From JACOMS01 sp964352785 (GTDB lineage: Bacteria > Pseudomonadota > Alphaproteobacteria > Caulobacterales > Maricaulaceae), in contig CAYGTI010000004.1 of the NCBI GenBank assembly GCA_964352785.1, positions 1-64,000 of the forward strand: DNA of 64,000 nucleotides, given 5' to 3'. Shown here in pieces: positions 7,836 through 15,795 of this stretch. The stretch's first letter is position 1; every line of letters starts with the position of its first letter. A model generated the notes under the pieces. It saw nothing but the letters and a program-made list of their open reading frames with translations. It was not told where the DNA came from and ran no database searches. The translations under genes and the position numbers were made by a program.

Positions 7836-8849
7836 TTAGGGCGGGGCGCGGGAGGTTGCCGTTTGGCAAGCGCGGGAGGCTTGGCGCTTTTGCGCAAGTT
7901 TTTTTGCGCGTTTTTCATCTCGCTGTTGCGCCCGCCTTTGCCCGCGGTTCAGCTTGGGAGTTTGGCCTTGATCCAAGGTTTGTTGATCAAAGCGGTCTTG
8001 AGCTCTGACGGGCGTTTTTGCGTGTGTAGCGGATGTAGCCGCTGGGAGCGGCATTTGTAAATGCGGCGCGGGCAATCCCAAAGGCGCGTCAGGTGCGTCG
8101 ATAGCGGATAGGCGAGCGGGTTTACAGTCCGCATGCGGCGTAGGCAGTGTTGAGGAGGGCGAGCTCGCCTCCTCTAGCTCTGCCGCAGTGACGCTTGGTA
8201 GCTCTATGGGCGGCCAAATCATATGTAAATCATCGGCGTCTTCATAGTTGCGGGGCTGCGGCGCGCAGGGCGCGACATCCGTAAATGCTGCCGGGTCAAT
8301 GCCCGGCTTAACGTCGGCATGCACGGTTGCGTTTATCTCTGCCTGTAATTTCCGGCGGGCCATATCGGCGCGCTTTGCGATCCATGTGGGCGACGTCCCG
8401 CGCACATCATATCCATAATACGCATCAAGCTCTGCCCAGTCACTAGGCCGTGGCTTATAATTCGTCCAAACATATGTTGGCTGCACTTTCCTTGCAGAAG
8501 GCTGCTTCTTTATAAGCGCGGTTTGCTGAGTCGGTTTGGGCATTAAAGGCGCGAAGAGACGGCGCAGCGCTGTCTTGACGATCATGTAGGCCCGCAGGGC
8601 GTCAAGTTTTTCTAGGCTGGCATCAACCAAGCGCTGAACCGCGCCGGGCCGTATGGTTTTAGCTTCGAAACTGTCATGATCCTGTGCCATGTCGATCAAT
8701 TCAGCGGCCTTCACGCCGCCATAGCTGCGCGCTTCATCCGGATCGAACTGCGCCGTAACCACAGGGGCGGGCGGGGCTTGCCGGGGCATCGCAGAGCGCG
8801 GGTAAAGCGCATCCGGGCCCGAAAGAGTAGCCGCGTTAAAATGTTTCAT
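7836..8849 (-). CDS. proline/alanine-rich hypothetical protein
   Basis: 337 residues, no family recognised. No signal peptide or membrane helix. Residues about 20-110 look globular (DPDEARSYGGVKAAELIDMA, then VQRLVDASLEKLDALRAYMIVKTALRRLF); a second block around 125-165 has W/Y-rich YVWTNYKPRPSDWAELDAYYGYD. The middle is Pro/Ala-rich and low in complexity. The C-terminus (about 290-330) is strongly basic, Arg/Lys/Gln-rich (RGQRRAQQRDEKRAKKLAQKR), suggesting nucleic acid or membrane-surface binding, but this is guesswork. The codon use looks like a real gene and the frame is long. It ends ~90 bases from the membrane-protein triplet. Confidence 0.6.
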   Translation of the reverse strand: MKHFNAATLSGPDALYPRSAMPRQAPPAPVVTAQFDPDEARSYGGVKAAELIDMAQDHDSFEAKTIRPGAVQRLVDASLEKLDALRAYMIVKTALRRLFAPLMPKPTQQTALIKKQPSARKVQPTYVWTNYKPRPSDWAELDAYYGYDVRGTSPTWIAKRADMARRKLQAEINATVHADVKPGIDPAAFTDVAPCAPQPRNYEDADDLHMIWPPIELPSVTAAELEEASSPSSTLPTPHADCKPARLSAIDAPDAPLGLPAPHLQMPLPAATSATHAKTPVRAQDRFDQQTLDQGQTPKLNRGQRRAQQRDEKRAKKLAQKRQASRACQTATSRAPP

Positions 8850-9049
8850 AGCCTAAAGACTATGTGCAAACCGGATACCGAGGATTAGATTGTTTTTAGG
8901 ACCCATTTTGCGGGCGAAACCGGCATTTTAAAGTTGGATCCATTCACTTCCTAGATTGAATGTGTGATAAATACAGCCGCTGCGTTTTAACTTGAAAACA
9001 GTCTGCGTTGATGATTAGTCATGATGTTGCGGGTGTCGTATAAGGGGAA

Positions 9050-9406
9050 ATGAAAATGAAAATCAGATATTTTTTGACAGGGGCTCTTGTTCTGCCGATG
9101 AGTATAATGGCTTGCGAGCGATCACCGGCAGCGCCGGATACTTTTGAGACGTCATATATTGCGGTCGGGCATGAGATCGCAAAAGAGAATTGTGCGAGCT
9201 GTCATAGTCTTGGGGCGAAAGACCCAAGTCCGCGTAACGACGCGCCCCCCCTGCGCACTGTACTTAGCCTTTACAATAGTGAAGCCCTCGCGGATGATTT
9301 TCGGGAGCACATTCATGTGGGCCATGCCGACATGCCGGATTTTGACTTCAACGTCAAAGAAACCGAAGCGCTGCTTGCTTATTTAATGTCGATCCAAACG
9401 CCTTAG
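9050..9406 (+). CDS. c-type cytochrome, probable lipoprotein
   Basis: 118 residues. A short hydrophobic signal ends in a lipobox-like SIMAC (Cys22), so the mature protein is probably lipid-anchored in the periplasm. One heme-binding CASCH motif is at about 48-52, and the distal Met is likely the one in HADMPDFDF, followed by a C-terminal helix (ETEALLAYLMSI) typical of small class I cytochromes c. AAGGGG precedes ATG 9050 closely; ATG 9056 is an alternative start two codons later. It is isolated from the cox genes; the electron-transfer partner is unknown. Confidence 0.82.
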   Translation: MKMKIRYFLTGALVLPMSIMACERSPAAPDTFETSYIAVGHEIAKENCASCHSLGAKDPSPRNDAPPLRTVLSLYNSEALADDFREHIHVGHADMPDFDFNVKETEALLAYLMSIQTP

Positions 9407-9451
9407 GAGGGTTGGGGTATGTTTTTAATTAGACCAGAGATGTTATCGCTA

Positions 9452-9976
9452 TTATCTCATGCCAAATTTAATCACAGATTCTGTGCAAAACTTTACAACA
9501 GACAATATGATACGGGTCATAATGGAGTCATTCGCCAGCTGAATTTCAGCCTGATCTTTATGTGATTTTTCATCTTCAATGATGCTCGCGACACAATTGG
9601 CTGCGGTCATATCCGAGAGTGTTAAAATTTCGAGCTGATGCTCCAAATGTTCGAGCACAACTGTTTCTACGGCATAGGTTGTCGCATATATGGCTTTTGG
9701 GCCTATCAGTCCCGTCATTAAACCGAGAGCGAAACCGCCAATACCGCAAAGGTGATAACTAAAACAACGCTTGATGCGATTCTCCAGTAGCCAGCTATTG
9801 AATAGGCGGCGGTGTTCTTTTTCATGCTCAAGATTATGTTTCAGTTCGAGCCGAAGAGAGGGAGCGCGAAGCGTGGCCGCAATAATTTGTGCGCGGTAAA
9901 TATTCACCGCTCCGTTTTCTCCGGCATGATCAACTTTGATCATTTTTTCTGGAATAGATTTGGCGCGGCGAGGCAT
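9452..9976 (-). CDS. coq7: demethoxyubiquinone hydroxylase Coq7
   Basis: 174 residues, matching the short bacterial Coq7 di-iron carboxylate family. Iron ligands are visible in VDHAGENGA (Glu20), the first ExxH in HEKEHRRLFN, VLEHLEHQ, and the second ExxH-type motif in EDEKSHKD. It hydroxylates demethoxyubiquinone in ubiquinone biosynthesis at the membrane face; hydrophobic segments around 75-95 fit membrane contact. It lies 14 bases downstream of gyrB on the same strand. The assignment is secure from the spaced Glu/His motifs. Confidence 0.92.
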   Translation of the reverse strand: MPRRAKSIPEKMIKVDHAGENGAVNIYRAQIIAATLRAPSLRLELKHNLEHEKEHRRLFNSWLLENRIKRCFSYHLCGIGGFALGLMTGLIGPKAIYATTYAVETVVLEHLEHQLEILTLSDMTAANCVASIIEDEKSHKDQAEIQLANDSIMTRIILSVVKFCTESVIKFGMR

Positions 9977-9990
9977 CGTCAGTGTAGGTA

Positions 9991-12438
9991 TTAGGTATCC
10001 ACATCCGCGTCGAGCGCGTTGCTGATGATAAAGTCCCGGCGGGGCTCGACCACGTCGCCCATGAGTTTGGTAAACAACTCGTCTGTAGCGTCAGCCGCTT
10101 CAACGCGAACTTGTAGCAAGGATCTGGCATTGGCATCCAGCGTGGTTTCCCAGAGCTGGTCCGGGTTCATTTCACCAAGGCCTTTGTAACGTTGAATTTT
10201 AAAACCTTTGCGTCCGCCCTCAAAAATAGTCTCGAGCAATTGCGCCGGGCCGTAAATCTCGACCGATTCGCTCTCGCCGCGCCGGAAAATCGCCGTGCCG
10301 GAATAGGTTTCCATCAGGGCCGGAGCCATGCGGTGGAGGCGGCGCGCGTCCGCGCTGTCCCGGAAAGCCGGGCGCAGTGCGTGGCGCTCAACCACGCCGC
10401 GCACTTCGCGCTCAAATACAAGCGCGCCGTCATCATCAAAGCGCCCGCTCCAGCCATCTTCGCCTTCATCAGCGATCCTGTCGAGGCGCTTGGCGGCGGC
10501 TTCGGCCTCATCATTACCGGCCTCAGGCCCAAGCGCGCCGGAGATGGCGACCTGGGCGATGATATTATCGGGCGCGCGGGATTTCAGGCGGTTAATCAGG
10601 CCTTGCGCGGTGAGCGCTTCGTGGGCGATCCTGTTTAGGTCTTGACCTAAGATGACCGAGCCTGTTTCCAGCGTCAGTGTGGAATCGCCTGAGCCCGCCT
10701 CAATGAGGTAATCATCAAGTTCATCCTGGTCTTTGATATAGCGGGCCGACTTACCGCGCTCGACCTTATAAAGCGGCGGCTGCGCGATATAGAGATAGCC
10801 GCGCTCAATCAACTCGGGCATTTGGCGATAGAAAAAGGTGAGCAGCAAGGTTCGGATATGCGCGCCGTCAACGTCCGCATCGGTCATAATGACGACTTTG
10901 TGGTAACGTAGCTTGTCGATGTTAAAATCATCCCGGCCAATCCCCGTGCCGAGCGCCGTGATCATGGTGCCGATTTCTTGTGAGGACAACATACGGTCAA
11001 ACCGGGCGCGCTCAACGTTCAGGATTTTACCTTTAAGCGGCAGGATGGCTTGGTTGTAACGTGAGCGGGCCTGCTTGGCCGAACCCCCCGCAGAGTCTCC
11101 CTCCACGATGAATATTTCAGACAGAGCCGGATCTTTTTCCTGACAATCGGCGAGCTTGCCGGGCAAGGAGGCGATATCGAGCGCGGATTTGCGGCGGGTT
11201 AAATCCCGCGCCTTGCGGGCGGCTTCGCGGGCGGCAGCGGCCTCAATAATTTTTTGGATAATCTGCTTGGCGTCCGATGGGTGCTCTTCAAACCATTCTC
11301 CGAGGGCCTCGTTCATCGCGCTCTCGACGACGGGGCGGACTTCGGAGGAGACTAGCTTGTCTTTGGTTTGTGAGGAGAATTTCGGATCCGGCACTTTGAC
11401 CGACAAAACGCACGTCAGGCCTTCGCGGGCGTCATCGCCCGATATAGACACTTTTTCCTTTTTTGCCGCGCCGCTGTCAGCCGTGTATTTGTTGATGGTT
11501 CGGGTTAGCGCGCCGCGAAACCCCGCTAAGTGCGTGCCGCCGTCCCGCTGAGGGATATTGTTGGTAAAGCAGCGGACATTCTCATGATAGCCGTCATTCC
11601 ACCATAAAGCGGCCTCAACAGTGATCCCGTCAATTTCTTTGAAAACCGAAATCGGTGCTTCGATTTGAGAGACTTTATTGGCGTCCAAGTGCCGGACAAA
11701 GGCTTCAATGCCGCCCTCATAATAGAGCTCAGTTACGATCGGCTCTTCTGGGCGCTCATCGGTTAGGACAATCATCACGCCAGAGTTTAGAAATGCCAAT
11801 TCACGCAAGCGGCGCTCAAGCGTGTCTCTGTCAAATTCGACCATGGTGAAAGTCTCTTCGGACGGCAGGAACCGCACCATGGTGCCGGTGAGTGTTTTTT
11901 GCGTGCCGTCGCGCCGATCATCCTGGGGGGCGTCGCCGACAATTTTTAACGGTGCGACTGTGTCGCCGTGAGAGAACTGGATGAAATGCTCTTTGCCGTC
12001 GCGCCAGACCGTGAGGTCGAGCGTTACAGATAAGGCGTTGACCACGGAGACGCCCACGCCGTGCAGGCCGCCAGAGACTTTGTAGGAATTTTGATCAAAC
12101 TTCCCGCCCGCATGAAGCTGCGTCATGATCACTTCGGCGGCAGAGACGCCTTCTTCTTCGTGGATGGCGACGGGGATGCCGCGCCCATTGTCGCTGACCG
12201 AGCAAGAGCCATCAGGATGCAGATTTACGGTTACGCGGTCAGCATGTCCCGCTAAGCTCTCATCAATCGCATTGTCGACAACTTCGTACACCATATGATG
12301 CAGTCCTGAGCCGTCATCCGTATCGCCGATATACATGCCCGGACGTTTTCGTACCGCGTCCAGTCCCTTAAGTACTTTGATACTGTCGGCGCCATATTCT
12401 GCACTATTGTCGGGTGTGTTTTCGGGAGTTTCAGCCAT
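9991..12438 (-). CDS. gyrB: DNA gyrase subunit B
   Basis: 815 residues. N-terminal GHKL ATPase with VRKRPGMYIGDT, VDNAIDE and GRGIPV; the transducer domain; and the TOPRIM domain with EGDSAGGSAKQARSR and a DADVDGAHIRTLLLTFFYRQ-type metal site. The C-terminal QRYKGLGEMNPDQLWETT motif confirms GyrB rather than ParE. A stretch of about 100 extra residues around 585-700 (ALTAQGLINRLKSRAPD to HALRPAFRDSADA) matches the insert commonly seen in alphaproteobacterial GyrB. It introduces negative supercoils with GyrA (not in window). The upstream gene is divergent, so the 145-base gap holds both promoters. Confidence 0.97.
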   Translation of the reverse strand: MAETPENTPDNSAEYGADSIKVLKGLDAVRKRPGMYIGDTDDGSGLHHMVYEVVDNAIDESLAGHADRVTVNLHPDGSCSVSDNGRGIPVAIHEEEGVSAAEVIMTQLHAGGKFDQNSYKVSGGLHGVGVSVVNALSVTLDLTVWRDGKEHFIQFSHGDTVAPLKIVGDAPQDDRRDGTQKTLTGTMVRFLPSEETFTMVEFDRDTLERRLRELAFLNSGVMIVLTDERPEEPIVTELYYEGGIEAFVRHLDANKVSQIEAPISVFKEIDGITVEAALWWNDGYHENVRCFTNNIPQRDGGTHLAGFRGALTRTINKYTADSGAAKKEKVSISGDDAREGLTCVLSVKVPDPKFSSQTKDKLVSSEVRPVVESAMNEALGEWFEEHPSDAKQIIQKIIEAAAAREAARKARDLTRRKSALDIASLPGKLADCQEKDPALSEIFIVEGDSAGGSAKQARSRYNQAILPLKGKILNVERARFDRMLSSQEIGTMITALGTGIGRDDFNIDKLRYHKVVIMTDADVDGAHIRTLLLTFFYRQMPELIERGYLYIAQPPLYKVERGKSARYIKDQDELDDYLIEAGSGDSTLTLETGSVILGQDLNRIAHEALTAQGLINRLKSRAPDNIIAQVAISGALGPEAGNDEAEAAAKRLDRIADEGEDGWSGRFDDDGALVFEREVRGVVERHALRPAFRDSADARRLHRMAPALMETYSGTAIFRRGESESVEIYGPAQLLETIFEGGRKGFKIQRYKGLGEMNPDQLWETTLDANARSLLQVRVEAADATDELFTKLMGDVVEPRRDFIISNALDADVDT

Positions 12439-12583
12439 TCAGGGACAGTCTTTCGAATCATCTATAAATACGCCAAAAATATAGAGGATTAAGCTACCAA
12501 ATGCACGGTTTATCTAGGATATCAAGACGTGCTATCCTTAGGCTATAGAGCCGTATTTAAAAGACGGCAGACAAGGAAAAATA

Positions 12584-13414
12584 ATGGAAAATGTCATTGT
12601 AAAACGTGACGGCGCTGTGGCGGTGATTACGCTTAATCGGCCCGAACATATGAACAGCTACAACGTGCCGTTGCACACGGACCTGCACGCCGCAATTGAT
12701 CAAGCGGATAAAGATAATAGCGTTCGTGTGATTGTCGTCACGGGGGCTGGCCGTGCGTTCTGTGCGGGCGCGGATATCAGCCAAGGGTTTGGCGGGGCGG
12801 GCTTTGATAAGGGCGCGCCCAAGATTGAGGGTATTTCCCGCGATTATGGCGGGATATTAAATTTGCGAATTTTTGAAGCTGACACGCCGATCATTGCAGC
12901 GGTCAACGGTTCCGCTGTAGGCATTGGCGCGACGATGCTCCTGCCGATGGATATTAAAATCGCGTCCAGCAAAGCCAGATTTGCGTTTCCGTTCGCGCGG
13001 CGCGGGATTGTCTATGACGGGGCGGCAAGTTGGTTTCTGCCGCGTATTGTTGGGTTTTCACGGGCGCAGGAATGGGCGCTGACGGGGCGGATTATTTTGG
13101 CAGACGAAGCTCAGCGTGCTGGCATGCTGCATGAGGTCGTGGAGCCCGGCGCTGTGCTGCCGCGCGCTATGGAATTGGCCCATGATATGGCGGTGAATGT
13201 TTCGCCGGAAAGCGCAGCACACAATAAACAACTCCTACGCGCGGCGATGCTGGGCGGGCCGGAATATGGCGGCGGGCCGATGCGCGCGCACATGATGGAG
13301 AGTGAGCGCCTGATGCGGATGTTTCACGAGCATGACTGCACCGAAGGGGTCAAAGCGTTTCTGGAAAAACGCGCGCCGCAGTTTAAAGACCGCGATGAGT
13401 ACAATTCACGTTAA
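12584..13414 (+). CDS. enoyl-CoA hydratase/isomerase family protein
   Basis: 276 residues with crotonase fold. The first oxyanion-hole segment is AGRAFCAGADISQGFGG, and NGSAVGIGATMLLPMDIKIAS is the second. The loop that normally carries the catalytic acid reads RRGIVYDGAASWFLPRIVG; many relatives have RRGIVPE here, so the usual Glu is replaced by Asp or missing. The substrate is unknown; it may be a fatty-acid or aromatic-degradation hydratase or an isomerase. AAGGAAAAATA precedes ATG 12584. The stop codon lies within the first copy of an 80-base repeat that also occurs after the gene ending at 34589. Confidence 0.85.
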   Translation: MENVIVKRDGAVAVITLNRPEHMNSYNVPLHTDLHAAIDQADKDNSVRVIVVTGAGRAFCAGADISQGFGGAGFDKGAPKIEGISRDYGGILNLRIFEADTPIIAAVNGSAVGIGATMLLPMDIKIASSKARFAFPFARRGIVYDGAASWFLPRIVGFSRAQEWALTGRIILADEAQRAGMLHEVVEPGAVLPRAMELAHDMAVNVSPESAAHNKQLLRAAMLGGPEYGGGPMRAHMMESERLMRMFHEHDCTEGVKAFLEKRAPQFKDRDEYNSR

Positions 13415-13480
13415 TGAGGTGTCGGAAATTGGGCTTTTTTCTCCCATTTTCCGATACTCTTCTGAGTATGGTTAAACGTG
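13401..13480 (+). repeat. 80-base structured repeat, copy 1 (3' of enoyl-CoA hydratase)
   Basis: Ungapped by-eye alignment with 34591-34670 gives about 53 of 80 identical bases, starting CAATTC-CGTTAAT and including CCCATTTTC. In this copy, 13419-13434 and 13444-13459 can pair over 16 positions with one mismatch, around a T-rich loop; a second small hairpin ATACTC-TTCT-GAGTAT follows. The T-run is in the loop rather than after the stem, so it is not a classical intrinsic terminator. A 3'-end RNA structure or terminator relic is possible. Confidence 0.5.
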
Positions 13481-13487
13481 AAATTCA

Positions 13488-15695
13488 CTAACTTAGGCGC
13501 CGCACCCATGTGCTGAACGCGCCGTATGACCTCGCGTCAAATTTTTGCTTGGCGACGTAAGCCAACAAGCCGAGCCCGGTGAGGGATAGGATGCTTTGCA
13601 GGGCGGCGAGGGCTTTGATCGCCGTCCATCCGGCAGGATGCGACGCGCCGAAATAAAGCCCCGCCCATGAGGCCTCATGTGTTACAGCAGCTTTTAGCCA
13701 AACCCAAAAAGGCTGATAGGTTTGCGCCGCGGAAAAATCCATGGGCCCTAAAAGGGAGGTAATCCGGTCCGAGGGTGAAACACCCATAAAATAGGCTGAC
13801 AATCCGTAAATTACGGAAAACCCCACCCAAATTAAAAATAATCCCAATAGGGGGCGTAAAAGGGAGCCCCCGTAATCGGTGGCTGCGCCGTAAGCCTGCT
13901 CAAACCGGCGCGCTATTTTCGGTGTGGAAGGCCGCTCTAGCCGTGCAAGGCGTTCAAATTTGTAATAGCGATGCGCGCGTTTTCCGTCGCGGGCCGCCGT
14001 CATCGCATCTTTGATTTGCTCGCAGCCACGCTCGAGAGCCGCAAACCTGACGTCTTTTTGGGCGATATCATCTTCGCAATCGCAGTGGATTGCGCTTACA
14101 GTTCTATCAAACTCATCTTTTGCATAGGCGTCGCCCCGGCGAGCCAGCACAAGGCGGCTTTTAAAGAATGTACCGTCAAAGGCATTGAAGGGAAAATAGA
14201 GGTCATGCTGCGGAACGCGGATGCCGTCCTTTGTTATGACTGTACGGCGCTGGAAGGCGGCGGTGCTAAGGAATTTTGCCGCGCGAAACGCGCCGTCTGT
14301 TCGGCTTGGCGGCGGAAATACGGTATCTGTAAACAAGGCGCGACTTTTGAAAACAGCTTTGTGAAAATCGAAAGTCTCCTCAAACCGCGCACCGCCAAAG
14401 GTCACAATTCCGGCGGAAAATTTTGCACCCCTGAAGGAGGCATGACCGCCAGAAAAGACGGCTTTGTCAAAGTAACCTCTTCCGCCAGAGACATTGATAT
14501 GGCGAAATATAGCCTCGCCGCCGGAAAATTCCGCATTCCCAAATGACATGCCGCCGCCTAAAAATTCGGCGTTTTCAAAGACGGCATTGCCCCCCGAAAA
14601 CTCTGCATTCCTGAAATATGATCCGCCGCCGGACACGCGAATACCGGTAAAGACAGCGTCTCCGCCAGAAAAATTGACGTTCCCGAAAAATACGCCACCG
14701 CCTGAAAATTGCGCGTTTTTAAATGTTGCGTTTCCGCCGGAAAAGCGCGCGTTTTCAAAATTGGCTTGCCCGCCCGCAAACAGAGCGGTTTTAAAGCTGA
14801 CCGCGCCGCCGGAAAACTCTGCGCCGCGAAAGCTGGCGTCTCCGCCCAAAAATTGCGCCTTTGTAAAATTCGCTGCGCCGCCCGCGAACTGTGTTTGTCT
14901 GAAATAGGCGCTCCCGCCTGTAAACACGGCATGGGCGAAAGACGCGTCGCCGCTGGAGAATTGCGCGTTGCGGAAATTCACATAACCCCCCGCAAATAAG
15001 GCATGGCTGAAATTGACAGGCGAAGCAAAGACGGCCTCAACACAATCAAGTGGTTTTAAAAATGCGGCGCGCTCCAGCGTAACATGAAACCCGGACGCCG
15101 GGCTGTCTTCTTGGCTGTCTTGGCTGTTTAAACCGGGCAGGACGCATCCCGCAAATTGCGCGCGCCCGTCGCGGCCCGTGACCGTTTCTGCGCCGCTCGC
15201 ATTTATCTTGGCATCTGACGCCGCGCCACAGGATAGCCGGGCAGCCATAAGCCGGGAAAGCTGACGCCAGTTTTTATGCCCGGGATCATGTTTCCAACTC
15301 GGTTTTCCGTCTTCATACTTGGGCGGCAGATGAGCGGTTGTATATTTCTTGTCGCTGCCCTTTTGCCCTTCTAGTTTCTCTTCTTGGTCGCGCCAATAAT
15401 CCTGCAAGGTTGCGGGCCGGGTCTTCCTGCTTTTGGGCAAAAGCCCGGCCACATCCGCCGGAACTGCGCGGCAGTCGGCGCTCGGGCACCCTTCGGGAAG
15501 GCCGTGCTTTTTAACAAACGCATCATAGCTGCGCTGGTTTTGGACAATTACCCAACCGTGCCACGGTTTTTGCGACAGTCCGTCCCAGCTATAATCCTGC
15601 TCAAACCACGCCGTCCACCATTGCTCCGCCGCGCGGTAACGCAGTAGGTTTTTCTTGTCGGCGCTTAAGGCTTTATTAGGGGGCGGTGTGGCCAT
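13488..15695 (-). CDS. large 12-residue-repeat (pentapeptide-like) membrane-anchored protein
   Basis: 735 residues. Residues about 20-190 form an N-terminal domain with KPWHGWVIV, LPEGCPSADC (a C-x4-C pair), ATLQDYWRDQ and DGRAQFAGC. Then come about 17 tandem 12-residue units of the form A-x-F-S-G-G-x-A-x-F-x-N, in which the inward Phe residues alternate at 7 and 5 spacing, unlike the strict 5 of classic pentapeptide repeats. A helical region follows (KRAHRYYKFERLARLERPS), then two C-terminal membrane segments (LLGLFLIWVGFSVIYGL and a final one). A right-handed beta-solenoid anchored in the membrane is inferred; function is unknown. The paralog lies just upstream. Start ATG 15695. Confidence 0.8.
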   Translation of the reverse strand: MATPPPNKALSADKKNLLRYRAAEQWWTAWFEQDYSWDGLSQKPWHGWVIVQNQRSYDAFVKKHGLPEGCPSADCRAVPADVAGLLPKSRKTRPATLQDYWRDQEEKLEGQKGSDKKYTTAHLPPKYEDGKPSWKHDPGHKNWRQLSRLMAARLSCGAASDAKINASGAETVTGRDGRAQFAGCVLPGLNSQDSQEDSPASGFHVTLERAAFLKPLDCVEAVFASPVNFSHALFAGGYVNFRNAQFSSGDASFAHAVFTGGSAYFRQTQFAGGAANFTKAQFLGGDASFRGAEFSGGAVSFKTALFAGGQANFENARFSGGNATFKNAQFSGGGVFFGNVNFSGGDAVFTGIRVSGGGSYFRNAEFSGGNAVFENAEFLGGGMSFGNAEFSGGEAIFRHINVSGGRGYFDKAVFSGGHASFRGAKFSAGIVTFGGARFEETFDFHKAVFKSRALFTDTVFPPPSRTDGAFRAAKFLSTAAFQRRTVITKDGIRVPQHDLYFPFNAFDGTFFKSRLVLARRGDAYAKDEFDRTVSAIHCDCEDDIAQKDVRFAALERGCEQIKDAMTAARDGKRAHRYYKFERLARLERPSTPKIARRFEQAYGAATDYGGSLLRPLLGLFLIWVGFSVIYGLSAYFMGVSPSDRITSLLGPMDFSAAQTYQPFWVWLKAAVTHEASWAGLYFGASHPAGWTAIKALAALQSILSLTGLGLLAYVAKQKFDARSYGAFSTWVRRLS

Positions 15696-15795
15696 GGCGC
15701 AAACATAGACGTACAGCGTTAACGAAGCCTCTGCGCGGGCAGGTAAATTGAGTCTGCGGTTAACAAATTATGTGCGGCGTATTCAGGGTTTCAAC

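Noticed and set aside
13971..14907. Plus-strand ORFs of 191 and 137 codons opposite the first repeat gene
   Set aside because: They are by-products of the 36-base coding repeat read on the other strand; their repetitive Pro/Lys-rich translations lack any domain, and the minus-strand frame is far longer with a paralog.
14500..15050. CRISPR-like periodicity of 36 bases
   Set aside because: The units are translated and vary mainly at silent or surface positions, and there are no unrelated spacers; it is a protein repeat.
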